Positions 34,101 to 45,918 of a stretch of 64,000 nt of DNA are shown here, piece after piece (position 1 is the first letter of the stretch; each line of letters opens with the position of its first letter). The stretch lies in assembly GCF_000283155.1 (NCBI RefSeq), contig NW_004454193.1, positions 7,237,030 to 7,301,029 of the forward strand. Reading direction: 5' to 3'. The translations under genes were made by a program, and so were the position numbers. The DNA is from Ceratotherium simum simum. Its lineage: Eukaryota; Chordata; Mammalia; Perissodactyla; Rhinocerotidae. The notes beneath the pieces are model-generated. The model saw only the letters and a program-made list of their open reading frames with translations, was not told the DNA's origin and searched no databases.

Positions 34101-34590
34101 TAAAATGTCATTTCAACATACCAATAAGTATGAATACCAAGACATGCAAATTAAAACCAGACGCTCAAATTGCCCTTGTCAAATTGGCAAGGATTTGTAC
34201 AATTATTATTTTAGTGGTTGTGCCAAGTATTGGCAAGTTATGGAAAAACAGGAACTTTCACCACTGTTGTGGGAGATAAACTAGTACAGGTTTTGCTGGA
34301 GCAATTTGACAAAATCCATCCAAACACTTAAAAGGGACACCTCTGTTGCCCTAGCAATTCTCTCTCTATCTAGGAATAACTCTGAAAGAAGTATGTACCA
34401 GATGGTTCACCTCAGCAGTAGTGACAGTAGTAAAAACTATGAAATAACCTGAGTGACCAACAATAGTAAATGGTTAAGTAATTTGTTAAGTATTCCTACT
34501 ATGTGATGCTATGTAGCTGTGAAAAGTGTAGAAACATATATAATATTGTTTTTAAATCTTCATTAAAAAAAGCAGTTCACCAATTCCTAT
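34100..34590 (+). mobile_element. L1 LINE 3' fragment (old L1ME-like)
   Basis: CAAATTGCCCTTGTCAAATTG, TGGAAAAACAGGAACTTTCA and CTGAGTGACCAACAATAGTAA represent a diverged L1 ORF2 C-terminus and 3' region. No intact frame. Confidence 0.65.
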
Positions 34591-34599
34591 TAAAGAAGG

Positions 34600-35285
34600 A
34601 TCAGCACTTGCATTTATCTTCACTCTCTCCCCAAATTATCCTAAAAGGGCAGTAAAATATAATCTTTAAAGGCACAAGCCCACATGAAAACACAAAATGG
34701 AAGCATTTTGGAAGCTGGAAGGTGGACAGAGCAATGACAACTGCTTTTTGAGCAGAGAAAGTGAAAGTCAAGGCACAGGGAGGAGGGACCCCCCCCCAGA
34801 CACATGGATTAAAAATGAAGGCAGGATAAAATTATCTGGATTTAGAGCTACCTTGTATCTATGAAAGTGGGGTGCAGATATCCCCCACCTATGCACATGA
34901 GGAGTGCAGCTCTCCCCTCTGAGATCCACTCCCAGGCCAGAATTCCCCCCTGGCACTCTGCCTCTGCCAATCCTAGAATTGAATTGAATCCAGGGGCTCC
35001 AATCATTTGATTACAACAGAGCATGAGAAGGGCCTTTGATGCATCAACATAATGTGATTTCTGTCCAGAAATCTGAGTGTCAACAAGAAGTTCCCTGAAG
35101 TTCAAGGAAACAGTTGCAGTAACAGTGATCCTTGATGAAGCCAATGCCTGGTCACTTAATTAGCAGTCTTGATGGTGGACAAGGTCATCCCTGCACTTAT
35201 ATTACCGACTATCAGTGGTTCACTTTTCCCATTGAGTAATTTATTTTCAGGAATGCAATTTTGTAAATCAGTTGTTGCATATAGT
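34600..35285. other. No gene recognised
   Basis: Average-composition sequence with no coding homology or named repeat that I can support. Confidence 0.4.
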
Positions 35286-35289
35286 AAAA

Positions 35290-38200
35290 CTAAGCAAAGA
35301 AATATACAGTAATGAGGACAGAGGGTCCAAGATGTCAGTGCAGGAAGACCCTGCAATCACTTCCTCCCACAGATGCATTGAATCTACACATACATATAGA
35401 GAAATTCCTCTTGAAGAAGAACCGAGGGCTGATTGAGCAGCTTCTTCACAACAAGCAACAGAGGGACCACATAAAGATGGGTGGGAGGGATGGAGATATA
35501 GTATCAATAGGAACCCCACCCCAGATGCAGTGACCTGTAGCAGGGAAGAACATCACTGAGGATCCTGCACACAGGCTTGCAGATCCTGAGACACAGTGAA
35601 AAAACAGTGGTTTAAAGGGCATTTAGACTACATGGGAAGGAAATCCATTTACTAAGCGTACAGTGTCTGCCAAATTGGAGGGGAACTCCTGGAACTCTCA
35701 CTGCTGGGGTAGCAATACTCATATCAGACAAAATAGACTTTAAAACAAAGACTGTAACAAAAGACAAAGAATTACATATTGATATATGGCCAATCAAGAA
35801 GAGAATATAACATTTGTAAATATTTATGCACCCAAAATAAGAGTCCCTAAATATACAAAGCAAATTTTAACAGACATAAAGGGAAAAATTGGGAGCAACA
35901 CAATAATAGTGAGGGACTTTAATATCCCACTTACATCAATGTATAGATCATCCAGACAGAAATTAATAAGAAAACATTGGTCTTAGATGACAAATTACAC
36001 CAGATGGACTTAATAGACATATACAGAATATGTCATCCCAAAACTGAAGAATACACATTCTCTTCAAGTGCACATAGACTATTCTCCAGGACAGATCACA
36101 TGTTAGACAACAAAACAAGTCTCAAGAAATTTAAGAAATTTGAAATCATATCAAGCATATTTTCTGACCACAAAAGTGTGAAACTTGAAATTAATTACAT
36201 GAAGAAAACTGGAAAAAACATAAACATGTGAGACGAAACAACATGCTACTAAACAACCAGTGGGTCAATGAAGACATCAAAGAGTCAAAAAAATACCTTG
36301 ACACAAATGAAAATGGAAACACAACTTTCCAAAATCTATGGGACATAGCAAAGGCAGTTCTAAGAGGGAAATTCATAGCAACACAGGCCTACCTCAGGAA
36401 ACAAGAAAAATCTCAAATACATAATCTAACCTTACACCAAAAGGAACTAGAAAAAGAAGAACAAACAAAGCCCAAAGTTAGTAGAAGGAAGTAAATAATA
36501 AAGATTAGATCAGAAATAAATGACATAGAAACACAAAAAAATAGAAAAGATCAATGAAACTAAAAGCTGGTTCTTTGAAAAGATAAACAAAATTGATAAA
36601 CCTTTAGCCAGACTCATCAAGAAGAAAAGAAAGGGCCCAAATAAAATCAGGAATGAAAGAGAAGTTACAACTGACACCACAGAAATAGAAACGAACCTAA
36701 GAGACTACTACAAGCAATTATAAGCAAACAAATCAGAAAACCTAGAAGAAATGAGGAAATTTCTAGGAACACACAACTTTCCAAAACCAAGTCATGAAGA
36801 AATAGAAAATCTGAATAGACTGATTACATGTAATGACAAACGTCCAGGACCGGATGGCTTTCCCAGTAAATTTCTCAATTTATCCCACAAAATTGAAGAC
36901 AAAAGAACATTTTCAACTCATTTTACAAGACCAGCATTACCCTGATATCAAAACCAAAGGAAGACGCTACAAAAAAAAAGAAAATTACAGGACTATATCC
37001 CTGATGAACATAGATGCAAAACTCCTCAACAAAATATTAGCAAATCGAAGTCAACAATGCATTAAAAGGATCATACACCATGATCGAGTGGGATTTATTG
37101 CAGGGATGAAAGGATGGTTCAAAATCCGCAAATCAATCAACATGATAGACCATATTTACAAAATGAAGAATAAGTATCATATAATCATCTCAATAGATGC
37201 AGAAAAAGCATTTGACAAAATTCAACATTAATTTATGACAAAAACTCTCAACAAAGTGGGTATAGAAGGAGCATACCACAATATAATAAAGGCCATATGT
37301 AACAAACCCATAGCTAACATCATACTCATTGGTGAAAAACTGAAAGCTTTTTGTCTAAGATCAGGAATAAGACAAGGATGCCCACTCTCACCACTTTTAT
37401 TCAACATAGTATTGGAAGTCCTAGCCACAGCAGTTAGGCAAGAAAAAGACATAAAAAAGGCATCAAAATGTAAAGGAAGAAGAAAAATGTCACTATTTGC
37501 AGATGACGAAACTATATATAGAAAACCCTAAAGATTCCACCAAAAAACTATTAGAACTAATGAAAGACTTCAGTAAAGTTATGAGATACAAAATTAATAT
37601 ACAGAAATTGGTTGCATTTCTATACACTAATAATGAGCTATCAGAAAAAAAAATTAAGAAAACAATTCAATTTATAATTGCATCAAAAAGAACAAAATAC
37701 CTGGGAATAAATTTAACCTAAGAGGTGAAAAACCTGTACTCTGGAAACTGTACGACACTGATGAAAGAAATTGAAGATGACACAAATAAATGGAAAGATA
37801 TACTGTGCTCATGGATTGGAAGAATTAATATCATTAAAATGTCCACACTACTCAAAGCAATCTACAGATTCAATGCAATCCCCATAAAAATACCGACGGC
37901 ATTTTTCACTGAACTGGAACAAAGCATACTAAAATTTGCATGGAACCACAAAAGACCCCGAACAGTCAAAGAAATTTTGAGAATAAAGAACAAAACTGAA
38001 GGTATCACACTTCCTGATTTCAAACTATACTACACAGCTATAGTCATCAAAACAGTATGGTATTTGTGCAAAAACAGACACTCAGATCAACGGAATAGAA
38101 TAGAGAGCCCAGAAATAAAGCCATGCTTATATGGTCAGTTAATCTATGAAGAAGGAGGCAAGAATATACAATGGGAAAAAGACAGTCTCTTTAATAAACG

Positions 38201-39615
38201 GTGTTGGGAAAACTGGACAGCTACATGCAAAGGAATGAAACTGGACCACTATTTTATACCACATACAAAAATAAATTGAAAATGGATTAAAGACTAATGT
38301 AAGACCTGAAACCCTAAAACTCCTAGAAGAAAACGTAGGCAGTCAGCTCTTTAACATTGGTCTTAGCAATACTTTTTGGAGCAGTCTCCTCAGGCAAGGG
38401 CAACGAAAGCGAAAATAAACAAATAGGATTACATCAAACTGGAACTCTTTTGCACAGCAAAGGAAACTATCAACAAAACAAAAAGACACCCTACTGAATG
38501 GGAGCAGATATTTGCAAATCAGACATCCAATAAGGGGTTATTATCCATATATAAAAAATTTTACATCCATATATAAAGAATTTATACAAATTAATATCAA
38601 AAAAACAAACAACCCAATTAACAAATGAGCAGAGGACTTGAATAGACATTTTTCTAAAGAGGATACACAGATGGCCAACAGGTACATGAAAAGGTGCTCA
38701 ACATCATTAATCTTCAGGAAAATGCAAATCAAAACCACAATGAGATACCACCTCACACCTATCAGAATGGCTATTATCAAAAAGACAAAAAAAATAATTA
38801 TTGGCAAGGATGCAGAGGAAAGGGAACGCTCATATACTGTTGGTGGAAATGTAAATTGGCACAGCCACTATGGAAAACAGTATGGAGGTTCCTCAAAAAA
38901 TTAAAAATAGAACTACCATACAATCCAGCAATTCCACTTCTCAGTATTTGTCTATCCAAAGAAAATGAAAACACTAATTTAAAATGATATACACACCCCT
39001 ATGTTCATTGCAGCATTATTTACAACAGCCAAGATAATGGAAGCAACAACTAAGTGTCCAGCAGTAGATGAATGGATAAAGGAGATGTGGTATATATATG
39101 TAATGGAATATTACTCAGCCATAAAAAAGAATGAAATCTTGCTACTTGCAACAACATTGATAGACCTAGAGGGTATAATGCCAAGTGAGATAAGTCAGAC
39201 AGAGAAAGACAAATACCATATTTTTTCACTTATATGTGGAATCTAAAAAACAAAACAAATGAACAAACAAAACAAAAGAGAAGCAGACCCATAAATAAAG
39301 GAAACAAACTGATGGTCATCAGAGGAGGGAGCGATTGAGGGGGTAGGAGAAATAGGTGAAGGGCATTAAGAGGTACAAAATTCCAGTTATAAAATAAATA
39401 AGTCATGGGGACGTGATGTACAGCATAGGGAATGTAATCAATAAAATTGTAATAACTTTGTATGATGACACATGGTAACTAGACTTATTGTGGTGATATT
39501 TCACAATGCATATAAATATCAAATCACTATGATGTACACTTAATACTAATAGGATATTGTATGTCAATTATACTTCATAAAAAAGACTATAATTTTAAAA
39601 AAAAGAAAGGTAATA
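35290..39615 (+). mobile_element. L1 LINE, internally deleted, ORF2 fragments and 3' end
   Basis: Bases 35,290-35,560 resemble an L1 5' leader (GTCCAAGATGTCAGTGCAGG, GAAGAACCGAGGGCTGATTG). Sequence then jumps straight into the ORF2 endonuclease region at about 35,690, with no ORF1. Reverse transcriptase follows, with SLFADD at 37,488-37,505 as the polymerase motif, [14 protein letters not shown] near 37,187 and [17 protein letters not shown] near 37,378. The C-terminal and 3' parts continue to an A-rich end near 39,610. ORF2 is broken into at least ten frames, with segments missing near 36,500-36,950. Not able to move. Confidence 0.9.
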
Positions 39616-39639
39616 AACAGTAAAGAATAAGAATAAAAG

Positions 39640-40275
39640 TGTAGCAGTCCTTCAGAAAATACCAAATAATGATAACAATATGGAGTAACCAGAAATCTTT
39701 TATTCTGCTGAGAAGAGGGCAAATTTGTACAACCACTTGGGACAACTTGTTGGAGTGTCTACTAAAGTTGCCGTATGTGATCCCTATGACCCAGCAAAAC
39801 TACTCGTAGGTCAATATCCATGCCTGTAGTCACTAGAAGACATGTTCTAGAATATTCAAGGCGACTTGATTCATAAAAACCTGAAACCAGAAACTACCCA
39901 AATGCCCAACAACAGTAGAATGGGTAAATTATGGCATATTCACATAAATAATGACAGTGCAGCAACGACAAAGAACAAACTACAACCACACCCTGTTTGG
40001 ATGAGTGTCACAAACATGATGTTGAGAGACAGAGGCCGGATGCAAGAGTATGTAATTCTGTTTATATGACGTACAACACCCAGAAAACTAAAATATGCTA
40101 CTAGAGGTCAGGACAGTGGTGACCATTGTGGGTAATGGGGCAGGAAGAGTGATGCTGAGCAGGGCCTGGAACTGAGCACAGCATGGAATCTGGGATGCTC
40201 ATCGTATTCTGTGTCTTGATCTGGGTGCTGTTACGCAGGCATGATCAGTTAGTGAAAATTCATCAAGACTATATA
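39640..40275 (+). mobile_element. L1 LINE 3' fragment (older)
   Basis: GAAACCAGAAACTACCCAAA, GTAATTCTGTTTATATGACG and ATCTGGGTGCTGTTACGCAG mark a diverged L1 3' end directly behind the younger L1. Confidence 0.65.
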
Positions 40276-40330
40276 TATGTGTGTGTGTGTATGCGTGTGT
40301 GTGTATAATATATATACACACATACATTTT
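40270..40330 (+). repeat. TG/TA simple repeat
   Basis: Alternating TATATATGTGTGTGTGTGTA words over about 60 bases. Confidence 0.8.
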
Positions 40331-40629
40331 TTGTATGTGTATTATATTCACTTTGAAAACTCAAAAATTTGTACCAGCTCTTAAGAATTTATTTTCTAAG
40401 AGAGGAGACAAGATTACTATAGATAAAATCACCAAGGACTATATAAATTATAGAAACAGAATAGAATGTAAATAGTTAAATGTGCAATTATTTTAATCAG
40501 GACTCCATTGTATGTGCTAACATAAATCCTACTTAAACTTACCTAAAGCATATATTGAGTACATTGGCTCTCCCATATGAAAAATCTAGGAGGTAAATAG
40601 AGCTTCAAGTGTAATTATATAAAGGGGCC

Positions 40630-40664
40630 CAGATAGATGCATGATAGATAGATGGATGGATGGC

Positions 40665-40705
<41 letters not shown>

Positions 40706-40880
40706 GATAGAAAGATTGATAGATGACAGAGAGATGATACCTGGATAGATGAAGATGACGATAAACAGATAATAGATAGATATAGAGATAGAGAGATAGA
40801 TGATAGATGCATGGATGGATCGACAGACATAGATGATAGATAGATGGATGGATGGATGGATGGACAGACAGATAGGAGAT
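40630..40880 (+). repeat. (GATA)n / (GGAT)n microsatellite
   Basis: A pure run of about eleven GATA units at 40,661-40,705 is followed by interrupted GATA, then GGAT units near 40,848-40,863. The pure core is likely polymorphic. Confidence 0.92.
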
Positions 40881-40919
40881 TGGTAGCTAAATTCACCTTT
40901 TATCAATCCTCCCCTGTAA

Positions 40920-42320
40920 AGAAAGAAATCTGTTTCCTACAGGTCAATGTATAAAAGCTGTTTCTCTAGACCTCCAGGGTGTGCCCAGAAACCTTGTGAA
41001 TACCAGCGACGATGCCCGCTGAGTGGCCCCCTCGCCACCACTGTACATTCATAGCCGTGCTGCCACCACACCTTTGCTGGTCTTGAACCTCTTATCCATC
41101 CTGGAAGTCCCAACTTGAGCCCCTATCCTTCCAAAGAGAACAGCAATCTCTTTGCCAAGGAATTCCCTTGTATTGGCAAGGAAAGTGACAACACAGGTTT
41201 TTTCTCCCCACTCCTCCCTTCCCCGGGCATAAAATGAGGCACATTCTTAACACAAACTTTCAGCAGAGCACAAGGACTGTGACCAAATGGGTCTGTCTCA
41301 GCTGTGTGAAGGGAGATTCCTGCAGATGTGTTGCCTGGGGCAGCGCCAGGCAGGGCAGCTTCCCAGGTGGGGAGCCTGAGCCTGCTTCCCACCTCTCCCC
41401 ACCTCTGCCCACAGGGAAACCCGTGACCTGCAGCCAGGGCCAGAGGCTGAGAGGGAGCAGAATTGGGCCTCGGGGTTGGGCCGATAAATTGTGATGAAAT
41501 TAGGAAAGAAAATTCGGAAAGAAAAACACTGCTGGCCCCAAACTCTGTTCTGACTGTGAGTTTATCATTTCAGTCAGACTTCTCAGGTAATGGATTGTAC
41601 TTTTCCCCTTTCCAAGTGTTACAGGGAAAAGGGACAGTGATAAATGGTGTTAGTTTGTAATTTAACTATTTTGTTTGGTTTTCTTTTCCTTCCAAGTTCT
41701 GCAGCATCACATCACCAGCGCCCCGGGAGCCTCTGATGGAGGGGAGCCTTTTTTTTTCTTTTGTAATGCTGCCCTCTGCTGGACATTAGGAAATTCACAG
41801 GCGAAGATTGGGGCTGTCTCCCAAGTTTTGTTTGGAATTGATTTTGTGCTTCAGTCCAAGATTGTTTGGGGAAAAAAAAAAAGAAAGAAGATGAAGAAAG
41901 GATTTTCTGTAAAAAAGTAAATTGTTTAATTTACACTAAGAAAGTAATTAGATACTTTATGTTTCACAACGATGGAGAAGCAGAGGTGACTGTGAACTAC
42001 ACGTACCTGTGTTGCTGAGGAGGATGAGGAGATGTGACCCCTTAGGGAAGTGAATGTGTAGATCACAAGGAGACAGTTTAAAAAGGGCACGACCTTTGAC
42101 CCGGTCTGTCTCCTCCTGCAAATCCAGATGCCAGAAATCATTTTAAAAGTAAAAACACGCATTCCCAAAGTTGCTCATCAAATTTTGCCCATGAATGTCC
42201 AGGAGCAGCTGGTGGCTAAAGAGACTGTGATGGAGCCACATCGGGCAGATATGAAAGCTGATTTCTTTTTTTAACGTCCTCCAGCAAAGTGGAAAATACA
42301 TATGCCACACTATTAAGACT
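40920..42320. other. No gene recognised
   Basis: Moderate-GC sequence at 40,950-41,480, then a T-rich and A-rich part. Frames of 80-100 codons here have no family resemblance. No named repeat was identified with confidence. Confidence 0.4.
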
Positions 42321-42324
42321 CAGC

Positions 42325-42490
42325 AGTTCATAATCAGGGGTGTACATCGAATGCCTAGAAACTGAAAATACAGATTTCCAGGTCCCATCCAAGAAGATTC
42401 TGCTCCTGTTGGACTGGGGAGTGGCCTGGGCATTGAAATTTAGGAAAAGCCCTCCAGAGCCTCTTCTGCTTACACCCCATAGAAAACCCA
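42325..42490 (+). mobile_element. Possible MER5A-type DNA transposon remnant
   Basis: AATGCCTAGAAACTGAAAATACAG, CAGGTCCCATCCAAGAAGAT and GGCCTGGGCATTGAAATTTA follow the order of the MER5A short hAT element, with heavy divergence. Confidence 0.5.
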
Positions 42491-42954
42491 GAATTCAGTG
42501 AAAAAAAGCAGGATGCCAAGTGACATTTATATTTCAACTCTAATTCGACAAAACACCTGATTGCATGTGGACGGGAACAAGCAGGGAAGAGGCCCCTGTA
42601 TCTGGAGGACTTGGAAATATGCTCCCTCTTGCAAGGCACCCATTAAAATCAGACCCATATTTGAGGATGCTGGGACTGCGAGCAGGATGTAAATAATATG
42701 TGTAATGCAATTTAATACAATAGCATTTTTTAAATGAGTTGAGTCGTGTTTTCAAGCTGTTAGTTCCATCAAATATCAATGTGGACATCCGCCTCCCGCA
42801 GCTGCAGAGGAAACAATTCCCAGCTTCCTCGCATGTGGCTCAGTCCCTCTTCCTAGAGCCATAAAGTGACCACACACTGTGACCCACCTCCCACAGCCAG
42901 CTAAACCAGAAACAACCCAAGAGCCTTGGGCCATCTGCTGAGGGAGGAGGGCCG

Positions 42955-43070
42955 CATGGCAGGAAGAGTCCTGCTCTGGAGAGACAAGAGACTCAGGGCC
43001 TGGCTGTGACTTGCTGCTGACTCACCGCGTGATCTTGGGTGACTGTCTTCACCACTCCCCAGATTACTGT
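42955..43070 (+). mobile_element. Possible MIR fragment
   Basis: GGCCTGGCTGTGACTTGCTG, CTCACCGCGTGATCTTGGGT and a following CTCCCC resemble the MIR core. Confidence 0.4.
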
Positions 43071-43372
43071 AACATGAGAGGTCAGGTGTTCAAACTCAAA
43101 CACCTGCAGGGTCAGGGAATATCAGTGAGTGAAATAGGCCAGGCACAAGACAAAAGGGAACAGTGAGGACTGTGGAAAGTTGAGAGCTCACGCCTTTGTA
43201 AAGGGAGTAGCCACCACTCAGTTCCTGCAGATCAGTTGTCTCTGAGGGTCACTGGGAACAGTTATGCAGGTTGTGCATTGTACAAGGGCAGTACCTCAGA
43301 GGTGTAGTTCACATCACAGATGTAGATATTTATCAATGACAGTTTCCTGGAAGACATCTGTAGAGGGTCTTG

Positions 43373-43645
43373 AGGAAAGGATATATATATATATATTTTT
43401 TTTTGGGTGAGGAAGATTAGCCCTGAGCTAACATCTGTTGCCAATCCTCCTCTTTTTGCTGAGGAAGACTGGCCCTAACATCCATGCCCATCTTCCTCTA
43501 CTTTATATGGGACGCAGCCACAGCATGGCTTGACAAGTGGTGCATTGGTGCGCACCCGGGATCTGAACCTGTGATCCCCGGGCCACCACACTGGAGCAAG
43601 CACACATAACCACTGCACCACCAGGCCGGCCCCAGGAAAGGATAT
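43373..43645 (-). mobile_element. ERE-type SINE with perfect 12-bp target duplication
   Basis: Target duplications AGGAAAGGATAT lie at 43373-43384 and 43634-43645. Between them is a reverse-strand ERE: an (AT)n-T tail, GAGGAAGATTAGCCCTGAGC, CTGAGGAAGACTGGCCCTAA, CACAGCATGGCTTGACAAG, and a tRNA-like head ending CACCAGGCCGGCCCC. The perfect duplication and good body suggest a fairly recent insertion. Confidence 0.95.
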
Positions 43646-43984
43646 CTTCTAATTGCACAAATGTGCTGGATGGGCTGTCAGAAGCCCTGGTTGCCATGTG
43701 GGAATGCAGCTCCAATGTTGCCAAATCTTTTTTTTTCTGGAGAACCTGGAAATATGGCTGTTAACATGAAATTTCCCTAATTTAAAATTAGCTAGAAACT
43801 AATTCCAAAGCATTTTTGACCTTGAATGGGATAAACATTACACTTCTGGGGGCCAGATGCAGGCTATGATTGGAGATCTCTGACCCAGATGACTCTCAGT
43901 TACTGACATCTCAGAAACCCTAGTATTCTCTGCTCCTCATGGGTAATCTTGCAGCAATCACAAAGAAAAACTAAACATCTTGGT

Positions 43985-44690
43985 AAATTGTATGGACATA
44001 ATATGGATGATGTGGATATAATATGGATTTTATAGATATAACATGAATTATATGGATAAATTAAAAGGGATTATATGGATATAATAGGGATGATATGGTT
44101 ATAACAGTGATAATAAGGATATAACTGGGGTTATATGGTTATAATAGGAATGATATGGATATAATAGGTATTATATGGATATAATATGAATTATGTGGAA
44201 ATAATATGAATTATATGGATATACTAGGGATTCTGTGGATATAATAAGGATTATATGGATATGATGGGGAGGATATGGATATAATAGGGATTCTATGGAT
44301 ATAATAGGGATTCTATGGTTATAATAGGGAAGATGTGGATATAATAGGGATGATATGGATATAATGGGTTGATATGAATATAATAGGGACTATAAGGATA
44401 TAATATCCATTATATGGATATAATGGGGATTATAAGAATATAATAGAGATTATATGGATATAATAGGGGCAATATGGATATAATAGGGATCATATGGATA
44501 AAATAGGGATTATATGGTTATAATATGGATTATATCGATATAATAGGGATGATATGTACTGGGGATAATACAGATATAGTGGGAATTGTATGGATATTAC
44601 AGGGATTATACAGATATAATGGGGATAATGTGTATATAATGGGGATTATGTGGATATAATAGGGATTCTATGGATATAAAAAGTAAAAGT
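43985..44690 (+). repeat. Minisatellite of about 18-bp units, almost free of C
   Basis: About 35-40 imperfect copies of a unit like GGATTATATGGATATAATAG fill 700 bases. Variants swap GATTATAT for GATGATAT or GATTCTAT. The plus strand has G but very few C. No reading frame is conserved. It lies about 0.75 kb beyond the likely CES5A 3' end. Confidence 0.93.
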
Positions 44691-44889
44691 GCATCTTTTG
44701 AATGATGGTACATACAACATTCTCCCTATCTATCATCTGGTTAATTTTAGTTCATCTTTTCTTAAGGTAAATGTTATTTTTCCAGAGAGAATCTCCTAAG
44801 ACTACAATCTAAATTAGGTTCCCCTGTTACACTTTCTTAAAATACCTTATGTTTCCTGAGTGAACTTACCAATTTTACATCAAAAGATA

Positions 44890-45040
44890 GTCACTTGTGT
44901 GAATGTTTTCTTACTGTCTGTTTGCTCACCACTTGGTGGAGAGCATTTCTTTGCTCACTATTGTATCCCCAGGGGGCATATGCCTGATACATATCAGACA
45001 CCCAATGTAGATTTATTGAATGATGGATTAACATTGACCC
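44890..45040 (+). mobile_element. L2 LINE 3' end
   Basis: TTTCTTTGCTCACTATTGTA, TCCCCAGGGGGCATATGCCT and GATTTATTGAATGATGG follow the L2 tail consensus. Confidence 0.65.
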
Positions 45041-45421
45041 CATCAGGGAAACATCTTTTCTCCTTGTCGTCCCTGACCTGACCTGACCTTGCTGCCTGGC
45101 ATTTGACTTCTCAGTTCCTGACTTTGGAGGACATCTGGCTTCTACTGCTGAGAAGGAGGATCTCCAGCATGCCCCCCTCTGCCACCTGTTTCCTGTGCCC
45201 AAGAAGAGACCCAGCTCAAACCAGTGATGTTCAGGACGTCCATGCTTGCCTTGTGGCTGAAACCCACCTATATTGGGGTTGGAGGACTCACGTTTCAGGT
45301 AACACACAGACACCTTCTCTGATAGAAAGTCCACTTCATCCCGGATGTTGGGGATGGGGTGGTGGGAGAGTATTCAGCCCAAAATTAAATTCTGTTCCCT
45401 GTACATATTTTACATTCTGAT

Positions 45422-45489
45422 TTTATTTCACATGAGTAAAAAAGTCATTATTATGCCCACCAATAGGCCAGCCCTCCTGCAGATTTATT
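45422..45489 (-). terminator. Candidate CES5A polyadenylation signals
   Basis: Two AATAAA hexamers occur on the minus strand at 45484-45489 and 45422-45427, about 200 and 260 bases after the CES5A stop. Either could end the transcript. The call rests on motif and position only. Confidence 0.45.
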
Positions 45490-45686
45490 GAAAAAATCTG
45501 GTAGCTATCCAAGGCAAACTGCATTTTTTAATGCTGAAAAGAATTCCCTAAGCATCATTCCCAAGTCCATAAAACATCAGCAAACACAGCTGATTCTACA
45601 AAGTAGCTAAACACAGAATGAAACTAATGATTGCAGGAGAAATTGCTGAAGGAGAAGGAAAACCACAATCACACAGAGATAACTTC

Positions 45687-45918
45687 TCAAGGAGAAAAAG
45701 TGAAAAAGACAGGCAGGAGCAGAGAAAGGAAGATCAAGGAGGAAAGAGGACTGAGGAGCGCTCCAGAAGTGGACATTATCAGGGGGAGGGTATCCACCCA
45801 AAACTCCACCTCCAGCTCCTTCAGACTCTGTCCCACGCTCATGTTCAAGTCCAGCTGCAGGTACTGCTCGGTCTGAATATAGGCCGGCCACAGAGGCAGA
45901 CCTTCCCCGTTAGGATCG
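45687..45918 (-). CDS. CES5A: CES5A terminal coding exon and stop codon
   Basis: After a TTCCAG acceptor the exon encodes 76 residues and a TGA stop (complement at 45687-45689). It starts [20 protein letters not shown], contains the LDLNMSVGQ segment with an NMS sequon, and ends in a hydrophobic stretch, [19 protein letters not shown]. This long greasy tail and the lack of HxEL are typical of CES5A, not CES1. It suggests secretion or possibly a tail signal for lipid anchoring; the latter is inference only. Confidence 0.93.

Noticed and set aside
37725..38279. 184-codon open frame as a gene
   Set aside because: It is L1 ORF2 C-terminal sequence within a broken L1.
43985..44690. Regular repeats resembling a CRISPR array
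   Set aside because: Units are directly tandem with no unique spacers and the sequence is mammalian; it is a minisatellite.
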